This document shows positions 1-7,659 of a stretch of DNA of 23,365 bases, one piece after another; positions within the stretch are counted from its first letter, which is position 1; every line of letters begins with the position of its first letter. This DNA is from Chloroflexota bacterium. GTDB taxonomy: Bacteria > Chloroflexota > Limnocylindria > QHBO01. Below the pieces are notes generated by a model. That model ran no database searches. It had not been told where the DNA came from and saw only the letters and a program-made list of their open reading frames with translations. A program made the translations under genes and the position numbers. The DNA lies in the NCBI GenBank assembly GCA_013820865.1, contig JACDHU010000002.1, forward strand, positions 1-23,365, written 5' to 3'.

Positions 1-441
1 CTCGTGGGCCTCGATACCGACCGCGTGGACATGGCGAATCAGCAGGTGCGGGTGATCGGCAAGGGCAACAAGGAGCGGCGCGTGCCGATGGGGGACGAGG
101 CGCGCGAGCGCCTGCATCGGTACCGCATCGGCCCACGAGAAAGCTGGACGGCCGGGAAGCCGACGGCCGCCGTCTTCGTCGGCCTCCGAGGGCGGCGGTT
201 GAGCCGGGAATCTGTCTGGAGCCTGGTGAAGCGCTGGGCCGAGGTGGCGGGTGTGACCGAACGTGTTTCGCCACACACGTTTCGGCACAGCTTCGCCACT
301 CATCTATTGGAGGGTGGGGCCGATCTGCGCGTGGTCCAGACCCTGCTCGGCCATGCTAGCATCAGCACCACCCAGCTCTACACCCACCTGACCGGCGAGC
401 GTGTCCGCGAGGTGTACGCGAGAGCGCATCCGAGAGCCTGA
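1..441 (+). CDS. Tyrosine recombinase XerC/XerD, C-terminal part (5' end outside window)
   Basis: This is the C-terminal catalytic half of a tyrosine recombinase; the frame is open at base 1, so the protein begins upstream. The visible part starts at the LVGLD stretch that follows the first catalytic Arg in this family, so that Arg lies just outside. Seen here are the beta-hairpin Lys region (GKGNKERRVP), the His-x-x-Arg box (SPHTFRHSFATHLL), the second His (LLGHASISTT) and the Tyr nucleophile (TQLYTHLT). The protein ends at a normal length after the Tyr. The family resolves chromosome dimers at dif sites, and the C-terminal residues resemble XerC/XerD more than phage integrases. Its position ahead of a condensin operon fits a chromosome-maintenance role (inference). 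XerC and XerD cannot be told apart from this fragment. Confidence 0.93.
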   Translation, partial: LVGLDTDRVDMANQQVRVIGKGNKERRVPMGDEARERLHRYRIGPRESWTAGKPTAAVFVGLRGRRLSRESVWSLVKRWAEVAGVTERVSPHTFRHSFATHLLEGGADLRVVQTLLGHASISTTQLYTHLTGERVREVYARAHPRA

Positions 442-466
442 AGCAACCGACGGGAGCGCCATACCG

Positions 467-1270
467 ATGAGCTACGCCCGCAACCTTCTCAGCCGTGGCG
501 AGGAAGTCGTCTACGAGAGCCGTCAGCACTGGCTCGCGATCATAGCGCGCACCTGGCTGTGGATCCTGCTGGTGATCGGCGCGCTGGCGGCCGTCATATT
601 TCTCTTCTCAGGCACAGAGCAGTTCGTGAACGAGACGCTTGACGGGATCGTGACGTTGATCGCGGTGGCCGCACTCCTGGTAGCCATCGGTTACATCGGC
701 TTCGTGCTCTGGGACTGGCGCAGCCAGGAATGGCTGATCACCACTCGACGCGTCATCCGCGCCGAGGGTGTGCTGAACAAGAGCATGTCCGACTCGAACC
801 TCGAGAAGATCAACGACGCACGCCTGGATCAGAGTGTCTTCGGCCGTATCTTTGGCTATGGCACGCTCGATATCCTGACGGCCGCTGAAGAGGTCGGCGG
901 CTCCAACATTGCCGACTTCCCGATGATCGCCGACCCGATCGACTTCAAGAAGTCGATGCTGAATCAAAAGGAAATGCTCGAGCGCCCGGATCTCGCCCAG
1001 CCGCGCTATCAGCGCCAGGGTGATCAGCCGCAGATGCAGCGCGCTGAGCCGATGCCGCCACGGGCGGGCTCCGACCGCGTCGCCATTCATGACGAGTCGG
1101 CCGAGCCGACGCCGGCGCCCGTGCCTCCACCTCCTCCCATGCCCGAGCCTCGTTCGGCCGCCGATGAGCTCGGCACGACCCTCGAGCGACTGGCCGGCCT
1201 GCGTGACAAGGGCCTCATCACGCCCGAGGAATACGAGGCCAAGAAGCGTGACCTCTTGGAGCGGATGTAG
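467..1270 (+). CDS. Membrane protein with bacterial PH (bPH2/DUF304-like) domain and C-terminal SHOCT motif
   Basis: A 267-residue protein. A short soluble N-terminus (LLSRGEEVVYESRQHW) is followed by two hydrophobic segments at about residues 24-46 and 57-80. Next comes a bacterial PH-like domain with the typical WLITTRRVIRAEGVLN and FGYGTLDI stretches. A Pro-rich linker (about 205-230) leads to a C-terminal SHOCT motif (LAGLRDKGLITPEEYEAKK). SHOCT motifs are short modules of uncertain role, thought to mediate oligomerisation or membrane-linked regulation. The ATG at 467 is preferred over one at 401 because it starts right before the conserved YxS..W region and has GGAG at 452-455. It lies 25 bases after the recombinase stop and abuts the next gene. 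The exact function is unknown. Confidence 0.85.
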   Translation: MSYARNLLSRGEEVVYESRQHWLAIIARTWLWILLVIGALAAVIFLFSGTEQFVNETLDGIVTLIAVAALLVAIGYIGFVLWDWRSQEWLITTRRVIRAEGVLNKSMSDSNLEKINDARLDQSVFGRIFGYGTLDILTAAEEVGGSNIADFPMIADPIDFKKSMLNQKEMLERPDLAQPRYQRQGDQPQMQRAEPMPPRAGSDRVAIHDESAEPTPAPVPPPPPMPEPRSAADELGTTLERLAGLRDKGLITPEEYEAKKRDLLERM

Positions 1271-2113
1271 TTGGAGCTCGATCGCCGGATCGCGGAGACG
1301 ACCGACGCCATCCGCGAGCACCTGGCCGCTGAGCCCACGCTCGGTCAGCCACGCTTCGTGGCCGTCCTCGGATCCGGGCTGGGGGCAGTCGTCGAGCTGC
1401 TCGATGCCGAGCCACGGGTCGTCATCAGCTACGGCGATCTGCCGAACATCCCCGGCGCCGCCGTCGAGGGGCACGCGGGTGAGCTGGTGGCCGGGACGAT
1501 CCGAGGCACACCCTCGATCATCCTGTCCGGCCGCGCGCATCCATATGAGGGGTACTCGCATCGGGAGGCGACCATTCTGCTGCGCGCCGTGCTTGCCTTC
1601 GGTCCCGAGCTGCTGGTCCTGACAAATGCGGCCGGCGGCTTGAACCCGGCCTTCGATCCGGGCGACGTGATGCTCATCACCGACCACCTCAACCTGTCGG
1701 GCGACAATCCATTGTTTGGCCCGAACCTCGACCGATTCGGCCCGCGCTTTCCACCCATGACGGATGCGTACGATCCGGCACTCCGCACGGCGGCCCTGGG
1801 GGCTGCCGACCGCAGCGGCGTGGCGCTGCGCCAGGGCGTGTACGTGATGCTGTCTGGCCCATCGTACGAGACGCGCGCCGAGATGCGGATGCTGCGCGGA
1901 CTTGGCGCCGACGCGGTGGGCATGAGCACAGCCCACGAGGTCATCGTGGCCCGTCACGCTGGGGTCCGGGTCCTCGGATTCAGCCTCATCACCAACAAGG
2001 CCACCGACGATGTCGAGGCCGGCGCCACGCACGAAGAGGTCATCGAAATGGGGCGTATCGGCGCGGAGCGGCTGGTGACCCTGCTCGACGCCCTGCTTCC
2101 GCGCCTCGGCTGA
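1271..2113 (+). CDS. Purine nucleoside phosphorylase (PNP-I, trimeric type)
   Basis: Catalyses phosphorolysis of purine nucleosides to free base and ribose-1-phosphate in the cytoplasm (purine salvage). All landmark motifs of the trimeric low-molecular-mass class are present in 280 residues: phosphate loop VLGSGLG (32-38), SGRAHPYEGYSHRE (86-99) with the phosphate-binding Arg and His, TNAAGG (118-123), the base-site PSYET (197-201), VGMST (216-220), and LITNKA (239-244) with Asn242. Asn there is the residue that favours 6-oxopurines (guanosine, inosine) in characterised enzymes. The start is TTG, immediately after the upstream TAG, with GGAG at 1258-1261; no better start is visible. It shares the transcription unit with the PH protein and the site-2 protease. 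A guanine deaminase gene (13412-14752) could act on one of its products. Confidence 0.93.
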   Translation: MELDRRIAETTDAIREHLAAEPTLGQPRFVAVLGSGLGAVVELLDAEPRVVISYGDLPNIPGAAVEGHAGELVAGTIRGTPSIILSGRAHPYEGYSHREATILLRAVLAFGPELLVLTNAAGGLNPAFDPGDVMLITDHLNLSGDNPLFGPNLDRFGPRFPPMTDAYDPALRTAALGAADRSGVALRQGVYVMLSGPSYETRAEMRMLRGLGADAVGMSTAHEVIVARHAGVRVLGFSLITNKATDDVEAGATHEEVIEMGRIGAERLVTLLDALLPRLG

Positions 2114-2123
2114 GTTCAGTTCC

Positions 2124-2738
2124 GTGCTTTTCTTCGACCTGACACTGGCCCAGATCGTGGGGATCGTCGTGGCGCTGGTGGTGGGAATCACATTTCACGA
2201 GTTCAGCCACGCGTTCATCGCGGATCAGTTGGGCGACCATCGGCCTCGCGCGCTCGGGCGCGTCACGCTGAATCCCGTCGCGCATATCGATCCAATCGGT
2301 GCGCTCGTGTTCGTGGTAGCCGGGTTCGGATGGGGCCGGCCGGTTCCGGTGAACGTCTACGCCCTGCGACCGGGTCGCATCGGCATGGCCATGGTGGCCG
2401 CCGGTGGTCCGGCCGCCAACGTGATCGTCGCGGTGGCCGGCGCGGTGATCTACCGGGTGCTCGAGATGAGCGGCGTCGATGGTTTCGGGCTCGACCTCGC
2501 CTTCTGGATCGTCCTGTACAACCTGCTGCTGGCGATCTTCAACCTCCTGCCGATCCCGCCCCTCGACGGCTACAACGTGCTGCTTGCATTCCTGCCGCCA
2601 CGCACGGCGTTCACCGTTCAGCGCTACGCGCAGTACGGCGTCATCGTGCTGCTCCTGCTGGTGTTCATGCCGGGCAGCCCGCTGCGCGTCATGTTCAGTG
2701 CCGTGGGCAGCCTGACCGGGGTCCTGACCGGTGCATAG
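2124..2738 (+). CDS. Site-2 protease family (M50) integral membrane metalloprotease, short form
   Basis: A 204-residue, highly hydrophobic protein. The zinc-binding HEFSH motif (residues 25-29) lies in the first membrane segment and a NLLPIPPLDG motif (139-148) supplies the third zinc ligand, Asp147. Extra membrane helices lie near 87-110, 124-146 and 160-182. This is the short M50 form without PDZ or CBS domains, often annotated as site-2 protease family protein; substrates are unknown. The start is GTG, 10 bases after the PNP stop, with no alternative start close by. The 3' end overlaps the HD gene by 8 bases, so translation is probably coupled. A second, longer M50 protein with CBS domains is encoded at 15840-16964. 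Confidence 0.9.
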   Translation: MLFFDLTLAQIVGIVVALVVGITFHEFSHAFIADQLGDHRPRALGRVTLNPVAHIDPIGALVFVVAGFGWGRPVPVNVYALRPGRIGMAMVAAGGPAANVIVAVAGAVIYRVLEMSGVDGFGLDLAFWIVLYNLLLAIFNLLPIPPLDGYNVLLAFLPPRTAFTVQRYAQYGVIVLLLLVFMPGSPLRVMFSAVGSLTGVLTGA

Positions 2739-3216
2739 GGTCGCGCAGTTCGTGGCCCATGTTCGGGCTCGCGTGGATCCCTGGGAGGAGGCATTCGTGC
2801 GTCGCGCGCTTTCCGGCACGGCCGCGGCCCTTTTCGAGTCGATGCCGGTGGCGGATCGTCGCCACGCGCTGGACGTGACGGGCAGGCTGGTGGCGGCCGG
2901 GCATGACGACCCCGATCTCATCGCCGCGGCCCTGCTGCACGACGCGGCCAAGGGCCACCGCATGCGCCTGGTGCATCGGGTCTCTGGCGTCCTGCTGGAG
3001 AATTTCGCGCCGCGGTTGCTTCGCCGCCTGGCACACGCCGACGCAAGATCATGGCGCCACCCATTTCACCTCTACCTTCACCATGAGCCGATGTCCGCGG
3101 ACCTTGCCGAGCGCGCCGGATGCAGCCCCCGCGCCGGGGCATTCATCCGCGGTGAGGCCGGCCCTATCGACGAGCAGTTGATGCGAGCGTTGAAGGTCGC
3201 CGATGACCGAAGCTGA
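2731..3216 (+). CDS. HD-domain protein (putative metal-dependent phosphohydrolase)
   Basis: A 161-residue protein with the spaced residues of an HD-fold hydrolase: a His in RRHALDV (residue 45), His-Asp in AALLHDAAKG (70-71), a later His pair (117-118) and an Asp near the C-terminus (LKVADD). The family hydrolyses phosphomonoesters or phosphodiesters, often of nucleotides; the substrate cannot be read from sequence. It starts at GTG inside the end of the site-2 protease gene and its last 14 bases overlap the start of scpA. That tight packing argues for co-expression with the chromosome-condensation genes. The phosphohydrolase role is family knowledge, and a specific partner is not known. Confidence 0.82.
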   Translation: MHRVAQFVAHVRARVDPWEEAFVRRALSGTAAALFESMPVADRRHALDVTGRLVAAGHDDPDLIAAALLHDAAKGHRMRLVHRVSGVLLENFAPRLLRRLAHADARSWRHPFHLYLHHEPMSADLAERAGCSPRAGAFIRGEAGPIDEQLMRALKVADDRS

Positions 3217-3991
3217 AGCCCGCAGATCCATCCCGGTTGAAGTCGATGCGGCCGTGCCGCTTGCCGTTGGAGATGACGAGTTCACGCTGGCGCTGCCGGC
3301 ATTCGAAGGCCCGCTCCAGCTGCTGCTGCATCTCATCGAGTCGCGCCAGTTGGACATCCTGACAGTCCCGCTGGCCGACGTTGCCGATGCGTATGTCGAG
3401 CACCTCGCCCGCCACGCCGTGGACGCGGCCAACCTGTCGGAGTTCGTGTCCACGGCCGCGCAGCTCATCTACCTTAAGTCGAAGCGACTCCTGCCATCGG
3501 AGCCGCTGCCGCCGCTCCCGGACGGTTCCGACGAGCCCGACGAGGAGGAGCTGCGACGCCGGCTGATCGAGTATCGCGTGATGCGTAACGCGTCCATTGC
3601 GCTCGGTGTGCGCGACGGGACCGTTCCGGTCATGCATCGCGAGCCGCGTGAGGCCGACCTGCCTGAGCTGCCGGTGAGTCCCATGCCGGTCGGCGTGCTC
3701 GTGGTGGCGCTCGAGCGCCTCGCGGCGATCCCGGAGCCGGTGGCTGCTCCGCCCGAGGTCGTGCCGCGCGAGATCACCATCGGCCAGCAGATCGCCGTGT
3801 TGCGGCATGCCCTCTCGGGCGGCGGGCGCGTGGTGCTCCAGACCATCCTCGCCCGCTGCCATTCGAGGACTGAGGCCGCCGTCACCTTCCTCGCCACCCT
3901 CGAGCTGGTCCGTCGCCGCCAGGTGCGCGCCGAGCAGGACGACATCTTTGGGCCGATCATCATCGAAACGATGCCGGAAACCACCTCGTGA
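3203..3991 (+). CDS. scpA: Segregation and condensation protein A (kleisin subunit of SMC-ScpAB)
   Basis: ScpA is the kleisin that bridges the two Smc heads and binds ScpB, helping to condense and segregate the chromosome. The hallmark N-terminal stretch FEGPLQLLLHLIESRQLDI and the following VPLADVADAYVEHL are present, then the STAAQLIYLKSKRLLP helix. The C-terminal winged-helix ends with VTFLATLELVRRRQV and a DIFGPIII tail. At 262 residues it is normal length. About 30 residues precede the conserved core; ATG 3203 is the usual-looking start and overlaps the HD gene. It is linked to scpB by a GTGA overlap. No smc gene is in the window. Confidence 0.95.
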   Translation: MTEAEARRSIPVEVDAAVPLAVGDDEFTLALPAFEGPLQLLLHLIESRQLDILTVPLADVADAYVEHLARHAVDAANLSEFVSTAAQLIYLKSKRLLPSEPLPPLPDGSDEPDEEELRRRLIEYRVMRNASIALGVRDGTVPVMHREPREADLPELPVSPMPVGVLVVALERLAAIPEPVAAPPEVVPREITIGQQIAVLRHALSGGGRVVLQTILARCHSRTEAAVTFLATLELVRRRQVRAEQDDIFGPIIIETMPETTS

Positions 3992-4551
3992 CCGATGACG
4001 CCCGTCCGCCCGAGCTCGATGTGCACTTCGAGGCGCTCCTGTTCATTGCCGAACGGCCCCTCTCGACGGCCGAGCTGGCAGAGCTGGCCGGCATCCCGCG
4101 TCTTCAGGCCGAGGCCGCATTGGCCGACCTCGCCGAGCGGCTGATCGAGGACGAGCGCGGCATCCGTGTTCAGCGCCACGACGATGCGTGGCAGCTGGTG
4201 ACCGCCCCGGAAGTCGGTGCGCAGTTGGCGGCATATGCAGCCCGAGAAGAAGCCCGGTTGTCGCCGGCCGCGTTGGAGGCGCTCGCGGTGATCGCCTACC
4301 GGCAGCCGTGCACGCGCGGTGACGTCGAGCGCGTGCGAGGCGTCGATTCCGACTACGTGATCCGTTCGCTGCTGCATCGGCGACTGGTGGTGGAGGTCGG
4401 TCGCCGCGACACGCCCGGTAGGCCGACCCTGTTCGGTACGACGTTCACCTTCCTGGAACGCTTCGGACTGACCTCGACCGATGACCTGCCGCCGCTTTCC
4501 ACCGATGCCGCTCAGCTCACGGCATTGACCACCGCATCCGATGGCGAGTGA
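3988..4551 (+). CDS. scpB: Segregation and condensation protein B
   Basis: ScpB dimers bind ScpA and regulate the Smc ATPase cycle. The 187-residue protein shows two winged-helix modules. The first begins EALLFIAERPLSTAELAEL. The second carries the family signature LSPAALEALAVIAYRQP, then RGVDSDYVIRSLLHRRLV and GRPTLFGTTFTFLERFGL. It starts at GTG in a GTGA overlap with scpA and its end overlaps the pseudouridine synthase gene by 11 bases. The order scpA-scpB-rluB-cmk is found in many bacteria, which supports the assignment. Confidence 0.95.
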   Translation: MTDDARPPELDVHFEALLFIAERPLSTAELAELAGIPRLQAEAALADLAERLIEDERGIRVQRHDDAWQLVTAPEVGAQLAAYAAREEARLSPAALEALAVIAYRQPCTRGDVERVRGVDSDYVIRSLLHRRLVVEVGRRDTPGRPTLFGTTFTFLERFGLTSTDDLPPLSTDAAQLTALTTASDGE

Positions 4552-5287
4552 GCGCCTCCAGAAGCTCATCGCACGGGCGGGGCTCGCGTCGCGGCGCAAG
4601 GCGGAGCAACTCATCGCCGATGGCCGGGTCAGCGTCAACGGCGTCCGCGCGGAACTCGGCGCATCGGCCGATCCTGCCCGCGACCGAATTGAGGTCGATG
4701 GGCGCCCCCTGGCGGCGGCCGCCGCATCGGTCCATCTCGCCATTCACAAGCCACGCGGCTACCTGTCGTCGGCGCGCGACGAACGTGGGCGGCGCTCCGT
4801 GGTGGCCCTTGTCGATGCGGGCGGTCAGCGGCTGTGGCCTGCCGGGCGCCTGGACGTCGAGTCTGAAGGTCTGATGCTGCTCACCAATGATGGCGAGTGG
4901 GCCAACCGGGTGCTGCATCCGCGCTATGGCAATGAGCGCGAATACGCGGCGCTCGTGGCGCCGGCTCCGACCCGGCAGATGCTTCAACGCCTGTTGAACG
5001 GGGTCGAGCTCGAGGATGGACGGGCGAAGCTCGACTCGGCGAACTACCTGCCGCCGCCGCCCGAGGTGAATCGCGAGCGCGTCGAGACGGGCGCCTGGCT
5101 GCGGGTCCGGATCGGGGAGGGTCGGAAGCGCGAGGTTCGGCGTCTGTTCGCAGCGATTGACCTGCGCGTCGAGCGCCTTGTCCGAACTCGCGTCGGTGCG
5201 CTCACCCTGGCCGGGTTGCGGGAGGGTCAGTCGAGACGGCTTCGGCCCGCCGAGGTCGCCGCCCTCATGGGGTCCGCGCGGCGATGA
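4541..5287 (+). CDS. rluB: 23S rRNA pseudouridine synthase, RluB/RsuA family
   Basis: Isomerises a uridine of rRNA to pseudouridine. An N-terminal S4 RNA-binding domain (residues 3-55, RLQKLIARAGLASRRKAE and GRVSVNG) is followed by the RsuA/RluB catalytic domain. That domain contains HKPRGYLSS and the catalytic Asp105 in AGRLDVESEGLMLLTNDG. The C-terminal GRKREVRRLFAAI motif is also typical. At 248 residues the length is standard. Family position (RluB versus RsuA or RluE) is judged from the S4 domain and the link with scpAB, so the exact target uridine is inferred. It overlaps scpB at its start and cmk at its end (ATGA). Confidence 0.9.
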   Translation: MASERLQKLIARAGLASRRKAEQLIADGRVSVNGVRAELGASADPARDRIEVDGRPLAAAAASVHLAIHKPRGYLSSARDERGRRSVVALVDAGGQRLWPAGRLDVESEGLMLLTNDGEWANRVLHPRYGNEREYAALVAPAPTRQMLQRLLNGVELEDGRAKLDSANYLPPPPEVNRERVETGAWLRVRIGEGRKREVRRLFAAIDLRVERLVRTRVGALTLAGLREGQSRRLRPAEVAALMGSARR

Positions 5288-5955
5288 CTCGCCGTATTGC
5301 GATTGACGGTCCTTCTGGGGCCGGTAAGAGCACGGTCGGATACGCGCTCGCGCAACGCATTGATGCCACGTTCGTCGACACTGGGCTCATGTATCGGGCA
5401 CTTACGCTGGCCGCGATCGAGCGGGGAATCGACGTGAACGACGGAGCGGCGCTCGGTCGCTCGGTGGGGCAGTGCCGGATCGAGGTCGAGCGGGCACTGC
5501 CGGAGCATGTCGATCGGCTCGAGACCGTGCTGCTCGACGGGCGCGACGTCACGATCGATGTGCGCCAACCACGGGTCGATCAGCAGGTCAGCGCGGTCAG
5601 CCGCCATGCCGCGGTTCGTGACGCCATGCTCCCGGTGCAGCGCGAGGCCGCCGAGCGTGGCGACTCGGTCATGGTCGGTCGCGATATCGGCACCGTCATC
5701 CTGCCGGACGCAACACTCAAGGTGTACCTCACCGCTGGTGCCGAGGTGCGTGCCGCACGGCGAGCGGCCGAGATGGGCGCACTTGAACGTTACGAGTCCT
5801 ACCTGGCAGAGATCCTGGAACGCGACGCCGCCGACTCAGGTCGGTCCATCGCGCCGCTCCGCATCCCCGACGGCGCGCTGGTGCTCGACACCGGCGTCCT
5901 CGACGTCGAGGCATGTGTTGAGGCCATTGTTGCTCGCCTGGAGGTGGGGGATTGA
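5284..5955 (+). CDS. cmk: Cytidylate kinase (CMP/dCMP kinase)
   Basis: Phosphorylates CMP and dCMP with ATP, feeding CTP synthesis for nucleic acids and phospholipids. The P-loop GPSGAGKS lies at residues 9-16, followed by the FVDTGLMYRALTLAA stretch of the CMP-binding region. VMVGRDIGTVILPDATLKVYLTA and the lid Arg cluster (VRAARRAAEMG) follow. At 223 residues it matches the short-form Cmk family. It starts in a 4-base ATGA overlap with the pseudouridine synthase and overlaps plsC by 4 bases. CDP-activated lipids depend on CTP, so adjacency to plsC makes biosynthetic sense. Confidence 0.95.
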   Translation: MTRRIAIDGPSGAGKSTVGYALAQRIDATFVDTGLMYRALTLAAIERGIDVNDGAALGRSVGQCRIEVERALPEHVDRLETVLLDGRDVTIDVRQPRVDQQVSAVSRHAAVRDAMLPVQREAAERGDSVMVGRDIGTVILPDATLKVYLTAGAEVRAARRAAEMGALERYESYLAEILERDAADSGRSIAPLRIPDGALVLDTGVLDVEACVEAIVARLEVGD

Positions 5956-6599
5956 AGGCAACCTGGGTCTTCATGCCGGGAGCATTGGTGGGGGCGATCA
6001 TCATCTGGTTCCTTGGCGGTGCTCGCATCGAGGGCGCCGAGCGCATCCCGCGCAGCGGACCATTCCTGCTGGTGGCCAACCATTGCTCGCAGTTTGATCC
6101 GCCGCTGCTCGGCTGGGCGACCGGTTACCAGGTCAAGCGTGTCATCTACTTCATGGCCAAGGAGGAGATGCAGCATTGGCCGATCATCGGGTGGTTGGCC
6201 GATCGCTCGGGAGTCTTCTTCGTGCGGCGCGGCGAGAGCAACCGCGCGGCCCAGCGCCAGGCGTTCGCTCTCTGGGCGGCTGGAAAGCCGGTCGGGGTCT
6301 TTCCCGAGGGGACGCGCTCCCGCGACGGCCGCATGCGCAGCATCAAGCCCGGCGCCGCTCTCCTCGCCATCCGCGCCGGGGTTCCGATTCTGCCCGTTGG
6401 GATCGCCGGGACGCATCGGATCTTCTCGGGCGGTCGGATCCCGCGTCGGTCGAAGGTCAGATTCCGGATCGGGGAATCGTTCACGCTTCCACACCAGCCG
6501 GATGGCCGACTGGATCGTCAGGCGTTGGAGGAGGGCACGGCGCGGATTGCAGCCGAGATTGCCGCCCTGTTGCCACCGAATCAGCGACCCGTGAGCTGA
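5952..6599 (+). CDS. plsC: 1-acyl-sn-glycerol-3-phosphate acyltransferase family (PlsC-like)
   Basis: Acylates lysophosphatidic acid to phosphatidic acid at the membrane. The catalytic His-x4-Asp motif is seen in VANHCSQFDPP (His44, Asp49), and the substrate-binding FPEGTRSRDG lies at 117-126. A hydrophobic N-terminal segment (residues 5-22) anchors it. The start is TTG, chosen because it overlaps the cmk stop by 4 bases and places the hydrophobic anchor at the N-terminus; a downstream start would remove part of the anchor. It closes the long gene string that begins upstream of 467. The acyl acceptor is inferred from family and position. Confidence 0.88.
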   Translation: MKATWVFMPGALVGAIIIWFLGGARIEGAERIPRSGPFLLVANHCSQFDPPLLGWATGYQVKRVIYFMAKEEMQHWPIIGWLADRSGVFFVRRGESNRAAQRQAFALWAAGKPVGVFPEGTRSRDGRMRSIKPGAALLAIRAGVPILPVGIAGTHRIFSGGRIPRRSKVRFRIGESFTLPHQPDGRLDRQALEEGTARIAAEIAALLPPNQRPVS

Positions 6600-6732
6600 A
6601 CGGCGCTCGAACTGCCGACTACACGGGGGCAGGGTGAACGTGGGCGTCGGTATATCACTAACGATATATTCACTGACAGCAGCGGCCGGCCACCTCAGCG
6701 GACTGCGGCTATGATCTGTATCTCTTACTAGA
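6600..6732 (+). promoter_or_regulatory. Intergenic promoter region of ispH with AT-rich dyad
   Basis: The gap between plsC and ispH holds a -10-like TATGAT at 6710-6715, preceded by CGGC, giving CGGCTATGAT. No convincing -35 box lies 17 bases upstream. An AT-rich dyad, TATATC (6651-6656) and GATATA (6663-6668), is separated by ACTAAC and stands out in this GC-rich DNA. It would sit about 60 bases upstream of the predicted transcription start, the position of an activator site. There is no clear terminator after plsC. The promoter call is by pattern only. Confidence 0.5.
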
Positions 6733-7614
6733 ATGAATGCAATGACAACGGCAACACGACCCGACGTTCGCATCGCCGAGCGCGCCGGCTTCTGCTACGG
6801 CGTCCGGCTGGCGATCGATAAGGCGAAGCACGCGCGCACCGAGGGCAAGGAGGTCACTACCCTCGGCCAGCTCGTGCATAACCCCGGCATCAAGGCCGAC
6901 CTGAGTGATCGCGGCATTCGCACCGCCGATCTTGCCGACCAGGTCGAGGGCGGCACCCTCGTCATCCGCGCCCATGGTGTGCCGAAGGGCGAGTTCGAGC
7001 AGGTCAAGGGCAAGGAGAGCCTCGAGGTCATCGATGCCACCTGCACCTGGGTGCTCCAGTCACAGAAGGCGGCCCGCGACCTGGCCGAGGCCGGTTACAC
7101 CGTCTGCATCATCGGCCACGAGGACCATCCCGAGGTCAAGGGCGTGCGCTCCTATGCTGGCGAGAAGCACGTCGTCGTGGACGACATGGACCGATCCACC
7201 TGGGAGCGCGTCCCGCGCACGAAGAAGATCGGCGTCCTGTCACAGAGCACCATTTTGCCGATCAAGCTCGAGGAGTTCGCCGCGTTCTGCCTGCGTCGAG
7301 CACACGACCTGCGCGTCATCAACACTGTCTGCCCGGTCACGCTGACCCGCCAGGATGACTCGGTCGTGCTGGCCAAGGAGGTCGACGCGATGATCGTGGT
7401 CGGCGGCAAGAACAGCTCGAACACCAAGGAGCTGGCCGTGAAATGCCGCGAGATCCTGCCGGACACGGTTCACGTCGCCGATGCGGATGAGCTCGCCGCC
7501 GAGCACGCCGGCTGGCTCCGGGGCAAGCCCCGGATCGGCATCACCGGCGGCACGTCCACGCCCGAGGTCGACCTGGAAGAAGTCCGCGAACGCGTGTACG
7601 CGCTCACGGCGTAG
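6733..7614 (+). CDS. ispH: 4-hydroxy-3-methylbut-2-enyl diphosphate reductase
   Basis: Last enzyme of the MEP isoprenoid pathway; it reduces HMBPP to IPP and DMAPP with an iron-sulfur cluster. The three cluster cysteines are visible in GFCYGVRLA (Cys21), DATCTWV (Cys104) and NTVCPVT (Cys200). Also present are RAHGVP (His81), GHEDHPEVKG with the catalytic Glu134, LSQSTI, GGKNSSNT and GITGGTSTP. At 293 residues it is normal length. ATG 6733 is followed by an in-frame ATG at 6742, and either could be used; no Shine-Dalgarno is seen, only a short leader after TATGAT. It converges on the glycosyltransferase gene with a 34-base gap. Confidence 0.95.
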   Translation: MNAMTTATRPDVRIAERAGFCYGVRLAIDKAKHARTEGKEVTTLGQLVHNPGIKADLSDRGIRTADLADQVEGGTLVIRAHGVPKGEFEQVKGKESLEVIDATCTWVLQSQKAARDLAEAGYTVCIIGHEDHPEVKGVRSYAGEKHVVVDDMDRSTWERVPRTKKIGVLSQSTILPIKLEEFAAFCLRRAHDLRVINTVCPVTLTRQDDSVVLAKEVDAMIVVGGKNSSNTKELAVKCREILPDTVHVADADELAAEHAGWLRGKPRIGITGGTSTPEVDLEEVRERVYALTA

Positions 7615-7628
7615 TCCTCAACGGCCCG

Positions 7629-7659
7629 CGGGGTGTGTCAGTCGACGGCTACCACCCCG
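7629..7659. terminator. Candidate bidirectional hairpin between ispH and glycosyltransferase
   Basis: CGGGGTG (7629-7635) and CACCCCG (7653-7659) form a 7-base perfect inverted repeat with a 17-base loop. It spans the glycosyltransferase stop codon, between two convergent genes. No run of T follows on either strand, so it would be a weak or factor-dependent terminator. Confidence 0.3.

Noticed and set aside
1..441. Integron or phage integrase at the left edge
   Set aside because: The C-terminal motifs and the neighbouring scpAB operon fit a chromosomal XerC/XerD; no attI-like site, cassette or phage gene is present.
608..2191. Long minus-strand open frame opposite the PH protein and PNP (527 codons)
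   Set aside because: Antisense to two genes with clear family motifs; no recognisable domain or start signal.
3469..4743. Long minus-strand open frame opposite scpA and scpB
   Set aside because: Antisense to scpA and scpB, whose signatures are certain; its residues are repetitive Arg/Ser/Gly-rich as expected of a shadow frame.
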